From assembly GCA_008921705.1 (NCBI GenBank), contig VFFE01009152.1:1395193-1459192 (forward strand): a DNA stretch of 64,000 nt. The letters are read 5' to 3'. Made by a program: the position numbers and the translations under genes. The notes under the pieces are model-generated. The model searched no databases, was not told the origin of the DNA, and saw only the letters and a list, made by a program, of their open reading frames with translations. Source of the stretch: Burhinus oedicnemus. Its lineage: Eukaryota; Chordata; Aves; Charadriiformes; Burhinidae. Positions 46,663 to 58,080 of this stretch are shown one piece after another (position 1 is the first letter of the stretch; every line of letters begins with the position of its first letter).

Positions 46663-47416
46663 TCATAGAATCATAGAATCATGGAACGGTTTAGGTTGGA
46701 AGGGATCATCTAGTTCTAACCCCCCTGCCATGGGCAAGGACACCTCCTACTAGAGCAGATTGCTCGAAGCCCCATCCAACCTGGCCTTGAACACTTCCAG
46801 GGATGGGACATCCCCAGCTTCCCTGGGCAACCTGTTCCAGTGCCTCACCACTCTCACAGTGAAAAATTTCTTCAGGAGATCTAATCTAAATCTACCCTCT
46901 TCCAGTTTGAAGCCATTACGCCTCATCCTATCACTACATGCCCTTGTAAAGAGTCCCTCTCCAGCTTTCCTGTAGGCCCCTTTCAGATACTAGAAGGCTG
47001 CTATAAGGTCTCCTGGAGCCTTCTCTTCTGCAGGCTGAATAACCCCAACTCTCTCAGCCTGTCCTCATAGTGGAGGTGCTCTAACCCTCTGATCATCTTC
47101 GTGGCCCTCCTCTGGACCTGCTGCAACAGGTCCACATCCTTCTTAAGTTTGGGGCTGGACACAGTATTGCAGATGGGGTCTCACAAGAGCAGAGTAGAGG
47201 GGCAGAATCACCTCCCTTGACCTGCTGGCCACGCTTCTTTTGATGCAGCCTAGGATATGGTTGGCCTTCTGGGCTGCAAGTGCACATTGCTGGCTCATAT
47301 TGAGCTTCTCATCCACCAACACTCCCAAGTCCCTCTCCTCAGGGCTACTCTCAATACATTTTCCACCCAGCCCGTATTTGTGCATGGGATTTCCCTGATC
47401 CACAAACATCAGGTTT
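46663..47416 (-). mobile_element. CR1 LINE, 5'-truncated, with intact 3' tail
   Basis: The plus strand begins with three ATCATAGA-type octamers, the reversed CR1 tail, then GGTTGGAAGGGATCATCTAG and the 3' untranslated region. Reading on the minus strand, the ORF2 C-terminus is recognisable: [40 protein letters not shown] and [20 protein letters not shown]. It is truncated 5' of this at about 47416. It is moderately young judging by the clean tail and a C-terminal frame open for 88 codons (47143-47409). Confidence 0.93.
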
Positions 47417-47823
47417 TACCCATATGACTTGCCATGTCTAACTTTTATGAGTAAGATCAATATGAAACAAGGTCTCACAGATTAGTGATTCAGCAACACC
47501 ATTACTTCATATAAGTTACTGAAGTTATTCTTTTAAACAAATGAATGTAAAATTATATTGGATTAATGGTCTTGGAACTCCTGAATTATGAAATAAGCTA
47601 ATGCTATGTGCAAAAAGAGAAGAAAAAAGGTATTCCGCATGGATTTCCAAAACTGTCTGTATTAAATAATCTTAACAATAAAGATATCTCCTTAAGTTAC
47701 TATCATGTTATGAGGATTGGTTAATTACTTTTTGGTTTGAAAAGAAAGAAAAGCCATGGAGATCAGGAGTATCATAACGATAATATTTTTAAAATATCAT
47801 CAGTTGAATTGTTCAGACCAAAT
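47417..47823. other. Spacer between two minus-strand CR1 copies
   Basis: About 400 bases of AT-rich DNA with nothing recognised. Confidence 0.6.
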
Positions 47824-48945
47824 CATAGAATCATGGCAATGTTGTCTGTACAAGACCTCTAGAAGACATCTAGGGTAGCCTCCTGTTCATAGTAGGACCA
47901 TTGCCAACTTTAGAGCAGGCTAGCTGTGGATACATGCAGCTGAATTTTTTAGATCTCTCAATATGGAGATTCCACAAACTCCCTGGGGCAACCCATCCTA
48001 GCGTTTCATTAACCTTAGGGTGAGGAATTTTTTCCTAATCCATAATCTGAATATCCCAAGCTGCAGTTTGTAGACACCTTGTTATACCACCTGCTACTAT
48101 CAAGAAGCATTTGGCCTTATCTTTCTAATTCCCATTTCTAACTCCCCAAACATGTTGTTGCAAGCTGCTATTACATTCCCCCTTAGCTTTGTCTTCAAAG
48201 TAAACAAGCCCTTTTGCCTCAATCTCCATCCATAGATCATGTGCTCTAGGCCCCTGACCATCTTTGTTGCACTCTGCTGAACCTTCCCCCAGTTTCTCTG
48301 CATCTGTTCTGAACAGGGTATCTAAAACCAGATAGAGTACTCCAGGAAGTCCAGTCTCATCAACAGTAATTGTAAAGGAATAGCAACCTCTCAACCCATT
48401 GGCCACATGCCTCCTAAAGTAGACCAGCATATATCATGTGGCTTAATTGGATTTAGAGAACACTTTGGGCTTAATTCAACTTGGCATTAGTTGCGACCCC
48501 CATTTGGGCTACTGCTCAGCCACTTGGTACACAGCCTGTACCTATGTGCAAGGTTACTCCATCCCAGATATAGAACTCTGGACTTCCTTTGATTGAATTT
48601 GATAAGGTTTCTGTTAATCCAAGCTTCAAGTTTCTCAAGGACTCTCTGGAGTGTAGCTTTACCATTAGGTATGTAGGTCCTCCCAGTGAATATCATTCAT
48701 AGATTTGCTGAGGGTGTATTTTGTCTCATCATCCCCGTCACTGGTGAAGACACTGAACAATGCTGGCCCCAGTATTGGCCCCTGGAGCACGCCCCTTGCT
48801 ACTTACTGGCTGCCAACAAGGTACCGAGCCATTGAGCTCTGTGTCCAGACAATTTTCAATCCATCCAGACATACTTTCTCAGCTTGCAAATGATAATGTT
48901 GTGTTGGTGTCACAAACCTTACTAAAACTGAGTTTTGCTGTAACT
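47824..48945 (-). mobile_element. Old CR1 LINE fragment, ORF2 C-terminal half and 3' end
   Basis: The left end has one ATCATAGAATCATGG tail remnant. On the minus strand, blocks equivalent to the CR1 thumb are seen: IFTGRTYIPNGKATLQRVLE, NQRKSRVLYLGWSNLAHRY and, later, GLRGCYSF with an altered C-terminus. Stops and shifts are frequent and divergence is high, so this is an older subfamily than its neighbour. Its 5' limit lies just short of the first catalytic reverse transcriptase block. Confidence 0.85.
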
Positions 48946-51369
48946 TGGAAATATCAAAAGAAAATCCGTGTTTAGAGCTCAACATTGCTTTTTTGGTATT
49001 GTAATGCAACAGTCAAGTGCCTAAAGACACCAGCCAGAATATGGGTATAACTGCTTGAGAGTATGTGTTTGTTGCTCAAGCGAATGTGAAGAAGAGACTT
49101 CAAGGCTAGTAGCAATCATCAACACATGCATAAGGTGTACCATAGTGCTGCATCAAGATTTTCCTTTTCTTTCTAGAGTGTATGTAATTTATTCCAAAAA
49201 GCCAGTGGACCACAAAAGCAGCACCTGAGAAACAGCTCAGAGTTCACAAGGCTGCAGCATCATACTGCAGATCTATCCTTACTGTAATGCTCACTTAGCC
49301 CTACCCTTCATCTTCTTTTTGTGCCACAACAGACAATAGTAAGTATGTAGGTAGAAGAAATCACTTGAGGTTGACAGTTTGTTATAGTTCCTGAGAGCTG
49401 CATAGAACTCTCTGAGTCACTGTGTCAGGACTACATTTCTTTTAGCCACAGAATTGCTTTCAGCAAATTAGAGTCTCTTCTTTGTCCTGCAAAGGAATGT
49501 ACTTCAGATCGAAAAGAAGGAACACTAATACCTGTAAGCAGCTCAGACTAGAAGAAAGTAACATAAAGAAGCAGATATTTGAAAACCTCATTAGCCCTTC
49601 TTATCTCTTACCTTTCTAAGATCTCTTATCTTTCTTAGATTACAAAGAACGCTCTATGTACTTCAAGTTATAGTCTCAGGGACGCTAAGGGTATTTATAT
49701 GACACCATGGACATCCATGTTCAAAATATGTCCCTTAAAATTTGCCATCAAAACCTGGAGGCCTGTGAGTTTTCTCATTATAGTTGCCAGAACTCTAAAT
49801 TTCTGCTACTGGGCAACTACAGAACCACCTAAGGACTGGGCTTGTTCAGTTTCTCTCATGCTAAGCTCAAACAAGAATCACATAGAAGGAATTCCTCACA
49901 TAGCTTACCTCTGTGGTCCAAAGCCTACCAGTAGTGCTCCGAAAATGACAAACTGTCCCACAAAACACGGTCAAAAAGGTATAATATCCTGCACTTCTCA
50001 TCCTCTACTACCAAATAGAGCACTCATTCAGAAGCTGGAAGAAATATGTTTAAATTTCTTCTCTCTGGGTATAAATCCTTCTCTTAGAAATGTAGCCTAA
50101 GCATAGGTCTGTACATTAGCCTAAAGATACTCTTAACATAGTAGCAAAATATCTTTAGGAATACTATGTCTACACACATGACAGTCTCCAAGCAATGTAC
50201 AGGGACAGAGGGCATCTACCTTGGGGGTTGAACCTGAAGACATAAGAAGGCATTTAAAAAGCAGGTTAAAGTTTTCAGTGGTGCAGCACCAGCACAAAAG
50301 CAGACTATGCTAGCAGAAGACTGTGAAGGTGCCCTAAGCATACTTGAAAGTCTGATTGTAAGATCTATGTGCCAGACAGACCGATGAAGCCTGAAATACT
50401 CCTGCTTGTACTGTTAACTCCCTCACCTGCAAAGATGTCATTGCTTCAGCTTCTTAAATATAAATTAGAGACCAAGAAAGAAGAGAAAATGCATGGGGCT
50501 TTTAAGTGAGGTTTTGCTCTCATCATTCCATAAGAAAAGTTTGTGGAGAAAAATGGTTTTGGAACAAAGCATGTGCAACTTCTATGGAGTAAATCTGATG
50601 TACAGCAGCACTTGATCTTCTCACATAGTTTGGTTCCAAATGTTAGAAGTTATGACAGCCTCATAAACCAGGAAAATTCACTGCATGATTTCCTCAGGAT
50701 TATAGCACTTCATTTCTACATTTCACCTATTGACCTCTTCATTCATTCTTGTCCATGACATTTCATTATATAGTGCACACATGATTTGGAACTAGAAAAT
50801 CAATTCCAAGAACTCATATCCTCTTTTCACACAGGGGATTAAATGATTTCTTTTTAAATACATCTACAGCGAAATCAGGAAAATACTGGTTTTAAACAGC
50901 AAAAAAATAATAAATAGATGAGTTTCAAAGAGGCCTTGTGTTTAGTGGATATATTCAATTGTAAAAATATGAGAAGAAGCCAGAATCTAAAGCTTTAGCT
51001 CTAACTGTCTGTCTGATAAATTACACAAACACAGACACAGCCAAATAGAATGAACGATCCCACAGACAGTTGGTGCTTGGTACTAAGTTAGCATAGTAAG
51101 CCTGCAGTAAAAGAAGCCTGTCTTATCCTTTTAGTTCATTGTGTTTCTGCTCTCCTGAAGTTCACTGTTGTAATTCTGTTATTAACCTTGCTCACTTCTC
51201 TCATTATCTTAAACTCTACCATTTCACGTTGGCTAAAGACAAGACTGCTGTGATCTTCACACTCCCAACCAGTTCTTTCTGAGAGTAATAGATGCAGTAG
51301 ACCACCTTCCCTAGTCAGCTTGTCCATCAAGAAATTGTATTAAACACACTTCAGAAATCTCCTGGATTG
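48946..51369. other. Non-coding DNA, no firm feature
   Basis: A 133-codon frame at 49699-50100 has no family resemblance. A tiny splice-bounded segment on the minus strand (50427-50452) is too short to trust. Confidence 0.5.
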
Positions 51370-51625
51370 CCTTTGCCCAGCCATCTTTTAGTAGGTTTGG
51401 AGTAGCTCATATTCCTTACTTAGAATCAGGGCCTGCACTGGTGAGGCTTCTTCCAGTGGCCTAAAGAAAGCTTCATCTACTTCTTATTAGGTGGTCTGTA
51501 GCAGACATCCACCATAAAGTCATTCTTGTTGACTCTTTGATGCTCCTTTACCCATAAAAATGCAAATTTGAGCTGTGTGTTTCTCACGCTGTGTGAATTG
51601 ATGCACAGGTGTCTGAGACAGGCCT
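51370..51625 (-). mobile_element. Old CR1 fragment, endonuclease part of ORF2
   Basis: On the minus strand the codons give FLWVKEHQRVNKNDFMVDVC, then YRPP, then, one shift later, EVDEAFFRPLEEASPVQALI. These align with LWVRIKG, VVGVYYRPP and EVDEAFYRQLRVASQSQALV of the better copy at 54.7-54.9 kb. Neither the catalytic GDFN block nor a 3' end is preserved. Confidence 0.8.
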
Positions 51626-54243
51626 CGAGTCACACTGCTTTCTCAGTGGAAACACGAAAGCCTCCTTCATGCTGTGTTCCCAGGCACTTCCATACTGCCT
51701 CTCATGCCTTCCTACAGTTCTGTTCAGGCATTGGTCACCATTCCCTGGCAAACCTAGATGAAAGTTTTGCTCACTTGTTGGCAAAGATGCTCTTACCCCC
51801 TCACATTACTCCATCTCTCCCCTGTGGTTTTTATTCTTCAGAGCAAACCGAGTAGTTATCAAAGACAAAGCCTTGCATGTGACATCAGCTGTGCAACCAG
51901 GCATTGACCTGCCACATGCCTTTCTGCTCCTCTCAGAATCAAGACTGCGAGGTGTAGGAATAAAGAAAAGTAAAGACAAAGAAGTTTTCAGCATAACATG
52001 TTGTTTTGCCTGGGTTGTTTCTTTGTGGCAATGAGCTACGTAGCTTGTCATCATTCTATTTTCCATTGCATTTTGTGTTTTCTGTGCATCTTCAAAATTA
52101 CCTATTAATTTTTCCCTCTTTGTAAATTTTTTATGGCAAACACTCTAGTGGGAAGATCTTTTTTTTTCAAAGTACAAAACCAGAAAATCCAAGTAAGAAA
52201 GTCAGAAACGTCAGAGCTGTGATTTGTATTGCAAAAAAAAAAAAAAAATGCACAGGATTTTGAAAGAAAAAAAATCAGATCATGATTGTTAATGAAATAA
52301 CAATGTTAGTGAATCAAAGGTTGCCTGTCTCTCAGAAAACAAGGCTGAATCCAACCAGTTTTTGTAGGTCTGCTCTGGATATGCCTAAACAGCACATTTT
52401 AAAGCAGAAATATTTGTACAAAATTGTTCTTTATTATTGCTTCTGTAACAACCTTAAGCATAACACCAAGGAAGAACTGGGTGCTCTTAGACCTTTTTTT
52501 TTTTTCTGAGCTGTCTCTTCCAAGCATATTTGCTTTTTCCTGTGTCGGTATGAGGTTATACTGTGTGACAATAAGCTGCTATTTCCCAGATGATGTACTC
52601 AGTATTACAGACTGATTTTCACATTTTCCTGTAACAATACTTCATCAGTGTTCTCTTTCAGTCCACATTTAAGGCATCAATGAATCATTAGTTCAGGACT
52701 GAATACCAGTTTTACCTGAGCTGCACCTGTCAGTACCTTACTCTGGGTGATTTCACTGAAGTAAAACAGAATAAAAATTTACATTCAAAAAGCAGATTGA
52801 AATCAACATGCCCAGCCTTCCAAAGATGACAAAGAAAAAAATATAAAAAAAAAAATCCCCAGCTGCTTGCAACATTGGTGAAATGGCAATTCAGGCCAGA
52901 TAAGAAGTACCTCCAATTAACTGAAAAAAGTACCTACTTGTATAGGGGAGAGCAGTCTCTAGGCAGCAGCAGCAGTAAAGCTTGGAAGCACAATACTGAA
53001 GGTATGAGGAAGAGAGGACCACATAGAGGAAAATAAGGCAGCTTCAAGAAGACCTACTATGAGACTATACTTCCAAAAATGCAGGGGAATCTCAGCGTGC
53101 ATACAATCCGGGAACACCATGTGAGCCCCTAAATTATGTCTACTGACTTTTGAATATTTCCCTTCTCTTTTGCCTCTTTCTCATTCTCTTTGTTCCACTA
53201 TGATTACCCATCATGAAGCACTCCATCTTTTACTTTTCTACATCGATCAAGACATTAGCCTTAGCTCAGCTTTCTATTGATAGAACATACGAAATGTTTT
53301 CATCCCACATTATCATCATGAACATTATTTAATAATACAATCAGAAATAAAATTTTCACAATCTTTCTCCATGTCTGCCAATAATTAGTCAGATCACACA
53401 GCAAGGAAAAATCACACTCTACCTGCTATAAACCTGTCTTGTTTAGGATCTTTCTTGTCTCTGAAGACATTAGAAAAAACCAAGAGACTTCTCTAAACCT
53501 TTTTATGGATAATGTGCTGAAAAGAAAATACCTAATCAGATAAAAAATTGACTCTAAACAATTCACCCAGCAATACTGCCTGCTTCAGTTAAATTTCTCA
53601 TTGTTTGCATATTAGCCCTTTGTTTTTTGATCTGTCCTTAAGGATTGATTAAAGTAATGGGACTATTTAGCTTGCCCTCCATTTAATACTCTTTTCCACG
53701 TTTGTAAATATAATTATTTTCCCTCAGTTTTCTTCAAACTAAGGAGCACCAGTGCTGGTAAACTTCTCTTGTAGGTCTTATTTGCTAAGCAAATCTTCAC
53801 TGCTCTATTTAAATGCACAGGAAGGTTTTACGCTTAATATTCAAAGAAGACTAAGCATGACTGAGTTAGCAACCAGCATTCCATCACAATCTATCCACAA
53901 GAGATCACTGGTCCCCAGACTTTTTTAAGTCCAACTACACTGTGAATACAACTACCTTACTTTTGTTAAGTTCAAATACGTATAAATAAGACATGTATCA
54001 ATGCTGGAAATGATGGAAACCCCTAAAACTGCATTTCCACAGTGTAACAGGCATTTTGCATGCACAACTGCTTGCATTTTTATTTTACATTGTACATTGC
54101 TAATGTCAAATTAAATCTAAACTCACATGCATGAATAGCATATGAAATGCACGCACATAAAGAAGAGTAAATCAAAGCATTATGTACAGGACAGTTGAAA
54201 AAATCATTCTATTTATTACCAGTATGGCTTCTGCTGGAGTACT
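51626..54243. other. Non-coding DNA with a possible old CR1 scrap
   Basis: Near 53745-53790 the words TTCAAACTAAGGAGCACCAG and CTTCTCTTGTAGGTCTTA resemble the reversed end of CR1 ORF2, but the match is short. There is a 15-base A run near 52232. Confidence 0.45.
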
Positions 54244-57200
54244 ATGTTGTTGCTGCACCTGAAGAAAGACCTGACTTCTTCAGAAAATAAAGCTCAAAGA
54301 GCAGCTTGGATGGTTAGAGGCTTAGGGGAGGGAGATGTAACTGGGCTCACTGGACAGGCGCCCGGGTGCAGTAGCCCAATACCTGTGGGGCAGCGTGCTA
54401 GTATTTTTGAGAATCAGAAGGCCTACCACCCCTCAAGGGCAAAAGCTACACGCTCAGCTGCCTCTCTGAAATGCTTATACACCAATGCGTGCAGCGTGGG
54501 GAACAAACAGGAAGAACTAGAGATCTGTGTGCGGCTGCAGGCCCATGATCTCATTGCAATTACTGAGGCATGGTGGGATAGCTCACATGACTGGAATGCT
54601 GTCATGGATGGCTATGTCCTCTTTAGGAAAGATAGGCCAGCAAGGTGAGGTGGTGGAGTTGCTCTTTATGTGAGAAAGCAACTGGAATGTATCGAGCTCT
54701 CCCTGGGGGCGGATGAAGAGAGAGATGAGAGCTTGTGGGTAAGGATTAAGGGGCAGGCTAACATGAGGGACACTGTTGTGGGGGTTTACTACAGGCCACC
54801 TGATCCGGATGTGGAAGTTGATGAGGCCTTCTACAGACAGCTGAGAGTTGCCTCACAATCACAGGCCTTGGTTCTCATGGGGGACTTCAATCACCCTGAT
54901 ATCTGCTGGGAAGGCTACACAGCTAGGCATGGACAGTCCAGGAGGTTCCTCCTGTGTCTTGAAGATAACTTTTTGACTCAGGTGGTGGAGGAGCCAACAA
55001 GGAGAGGTGTACTACTGGACCTAGTACTGACCAGCAAAGAGGGACTGGTGGAGGACATTAAGGTTGGGGGCAGCCTTGGCTGTAGTGATCATGAGAAGAT
55101 CGAGTTCAGGATTATGTGCAGTAGGTATATAGCGACAAATAGGGTTGCAACGTTGGACTTCAGGAGGGCTAACTTTAATCTCTTCAAGAAACTGCTTGGA
55201 GAAATCCCATGGGTTAGGGCTCTGGAGGGTAGGGGGGCTCAAGAGAGCTGGTTACTGGTTACTCAAGAGAGCTGATACTCAAGTATCACTTCCTCCAAAG
55301 TCAGGATCAGTGCATCCCTAAGAGCAAGAAATCAGGGAAGGGAAGCAGGAGACCTGCATGGTTGAGCAGGGAGTTTCTGAAAAAACTCAAGTGGAAGAAG
55401 GAAGTTTACAGTAAGTGGAAGAAGGGGCTGACCACTTGGGAAGATTACAAGAATGCCATCAGAGTGTGCAGGGATGAAACAAGGAAAGCCAAGACCTCCT
55501 TGGAATTAAATCTGGCAAGGGATGTCAAGGTCAACAGGAAGGGTTTCTCCAAGTACATTGGAGGCAAAAGGAAAACTAGAGAAAATGCGGGCCTACTATT
55601 GAATGAGACAGGGAACACGGTGACAGATGATGCAGAGAAGGTGGAATTAGTGAATGCCTTCTTTGCTTCAGTCTTTACTGCTCAGGCCAGCCCTCAGGAG
55701 TTCCCAGACTTTGCAGGTAACAGAGAAAGTCTGGAGGAAGGAGGACTTTCCCTTGGTTGAGGAGGATCATGTTAGAGATCAGTTAAGTAAACTGGACATC
55801 CACAAGTCCATGGGTCCTGATGGGATGCACACGCACGTGCTGAGGGAGCTGGCAGAAGTCATTGCTGGGCTGCTCTCCATCGTCTTTGAAAGGTCCTGGA
55901 GAATAGGCGAGGTGCCTGAAGACTGGAGCAAAGCCAGTGTCACTCCAGACTTCAAAAGGGGCAAGAAGGAAGACCCGGGAAACTACAGGCCAGTCAGCCT
56001 CACCTCCATCCCTGGAAAGATGATGGAACAGCTCGTTCTGGGCATCATCTCAAAGCATCTGGAGAAAAAGAACGTTATCAGAAGTAGCCAACATGGATTC
56101 ACCAACGGGAAGCCATGTCTGACTAATCTGATAGCCTTCTACAATGGCGTGACTGGGCAAATAGATGAGGGGAGGGCAGTGGATGTTGTCTAACTTGACT
56201 TCAGCAAGGCTTTTGACACTGTCTCCCACAGCATCCTCATAGGCAAGCTTAGGAAGTGTGGGTTGGATGAAGGGACAGTGGGCTGGATTGCAAACTGGCT
56301 GGCAGATAGAGCTCAGAGAGTTGTGATTGGTGGCACAGAGTCTAGTTGGAGGTCTCTGACAAGTGGTGCTCCCCAGGAGTCAGTACTGGGTCCAGTCCTG
56401 TTCAACATATTCGTCAATGACCTGGATGAAGGGACAGAGTGTACCATCAGCAAGTTTGCTGATGACAGAAAACTGGGAGGGGTGGTTGACACACCAGAAG
56501 GCTGTGCTGTCATTCAGCGTGACCTGGACAGGCTGGAGAGCTGGGCAGAGAGAAACTTCATGAAGTTCAACAAGGGCAAGTGTAAGGTACTGCACCTGGG
56601 GAGGAATAACCCCATGCACCAGTACAGGTTAGGGGTTGACCTGCTGGAAAACAGCTCTGTGTAAAGGGACCTGGGAGTCCTGGTGGACAACAGGATGACC
56701 ATGAGCCAGCAATGTGCCCTTGTGGCCAAGAAGGCCAATGGCATCCTGGGGTGCATCAAGAGGTGTGTGACAAGCAGGTCGAGGGAGGTTATCCTCCCCC
56801 TCTACTCTGCCCTGGTGAGGCCACATCTGGAGTACTGTGTCCAGTTCTGGGCTCCCCAGTTCAAGAAGGACAGGGAGCTGCTGGAGAGGGTACAGCAGAG
56901 GGCTACAAAGATGATTAGGGGGCTGGAACATTTTTCTTATGAGGAAAGGCTGAGGGGCTTGGGTCTTTTTAGTCTGGAGAAGACTCAGAGGGGATCTCAT
57001 CAATGCTTGTAAATACTTAAAGGGAGGGTGCCAGGAGGATGGGACCAGTCTTTTGCAGTGGTGCCCAGTGATAGGACCGGAGGTAATGGGCACAAACTTG
57101 AACAGAAGAGTTCCATCTAAATATAAGGAGGAACTTCTTTACTTTGAGGGTGGCAGAGCACTGGAACAGGCTGCCCAGAGAGGTGGTGGAGTCTCCAACT

Positions 57201-57341
57201 CTGGAGACCTTCAAAACCCACCTGGACGCCATCCTGTACAACCTGCTGTAGGTGACCCTGCTCTGTCAGGGGGGTTGGACTAGATGATCTCCAGAGGTCC
57301 CTTCCAACCCCCATGATTTTGTGATTCTGTGATTTTGTGAA
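54244..57341 (+). mobile_element. CR1 LINE, long copy lacking ORF1, ORF2 nearly complete
   Basis: A plus-strand CR1 of about 3.1 kb. It begins shortly before ORF2, carries endonuclease, reverse transcriptase and C-terminal regions, and ends in a 3' untranslated region with the tail ATGATTTTGTGATTCTGTG. It is the best-preserved CR1 in the window: most of ORF2 lies in one frame with only a few stops. ORF1 is absent, consistent with 5' truncation during insertion. Confidence 0.93.
54436..57012 (+). pseudogene. CR1 ORF2 pseudogene: endonuclease plus reverse transcriptase
   Basis: Endonuclease motifs in order: IAITEAWWD, GVYYRPP (tyrosines at 54787-54792), GDFNH with GDFN at 54880-54891, and SDHE at 55084-55095. 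Reverse transcriptase motifs: [59 protein letters not shown], and FADD at 56455-56466. The C-terminus gives [20 protein letters not shown] and ends at 57012. Lesions: TGA at 54646 (probably a CGA decayed by CpG loss), TGA at 55273, a stretch in another frame at about 55276-55730, TAA at 56191 and TAA at 56662. Catalytic motifs survive but the protein cannot be made. Confidence 0.93.
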
Positions 57342-57479
57342 AAATGACATAGGAGGGATAACTGAAAGACTGAGAACTGGACTGATATAGTTGAGAGAAG
57401 ACTGAGAGAATCAGGAGGACAGTCTTAAAGTATGCAAAAAAAAGTTTTCCACAATGAAATAACAGTTTCTCCCTGGCTC

Positions 57480-57720
57480 TAGGAAACAAAGAAGTAGTGG
57501 ACTAACTGCAGTAAGTGAGATTATCTTAAGCAACAGGAAAAGCTTCTCAAAGGTAAGACAGTGAAGCATTGGAACACATTGCCTAAAACTGTGAAAGCTT
57601 CATGACTGGTGGATTTTTGAAAAACTTTTTGATTATACAAATATCTATCAGGAATTATTTAAGTAGAATTTATCTTGCTTCGGAGCTAAAATTTATCTCC
57701 TGGGGTCCTTTCCAGTTCTA
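57480..57720 (+). mobile_element. Old CR1 3' end
   Basis: The plus strand shows GTGAAGCATTGGAACACATT, GCCTAAAACTGTGAAAGCTT and, at the end, TGGGGTCCTTTCCAGTTCTA. This is a strongly diverged form of the 3' untranslated region seen at 57140-57310. It has no octamer tail. Confidence 0.65.
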
Positions 57721-57817
57721 CTTACCAAACTGAGATATTTCCACCACTATCATTAAGAAAACAAACAGTAAACCAAATCAATAGAGAAACAGGTACTAAA
57801 TATTCCATTTGAATGAA

Positions 57818-57876
57818 ACAACAACAACAACAAAAACAACAACAAAAGACAGACAAGCAAACAAACAAACAAAACC
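57818..57876. repeat. CAA and CAAA microsatellite
   Basis: AAC/ACA triplets lead into AAAC quadruplets between two CR1 3' ends. The resulting Gln/Asn-rich frame is an artefact. Confidence 0.9.
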
Positions 57877-57884
57877 AAACCTCA

Positions 57885-58080
57885 CCTTTTTACTCTGAGG
57901 GTGGTCAAACCCTGCAACAGATTGGCCAGAGAGGTTGTGGAGTCTCTGTCCTTGGAGACTTTTTAAACTCAAGTGGGTATGGCCCCGCCATGCAACCTGA
58001 TCTTGATGACCCTACTTGGAGCAGGGGGTTGGACTCAACAATCTCCATAGACCCCTTCCAACCTCATCCATTACATGTGT
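57885..58080 (+). mobile_element. CR1 3' end fragment
   Basis: The plus strand reads TTTTTACTCTGAGGGTGGTC, CCAGAGAGGTTGTGGAGTCT, TTGATGACCCTACTTGGAGC and GGTTGGACTCAACAATCTCC. This is the CR1 3' untranslated order. The tail after CAACCTCATCCATTA is lost. Confidence 0.88.

Noticed and set aside
49699..50100. 133-codon plus-strand frame
   Set aside because: No family resemblance and no supporting signals. This length is not rare by chance over six frames of 64 kb.
50427..50452. 26-base micro-exon on the minus strand with good acceptor and donor
   Set aside because: Too short to judge, with no neighbouring exon that would fit its phase.
55021..57350. Several minus-strand frames of 60-154 codons
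   Set aside because: Antisense shadows of the well-preserved CR1 ORF2 and its 3' untranslated region.
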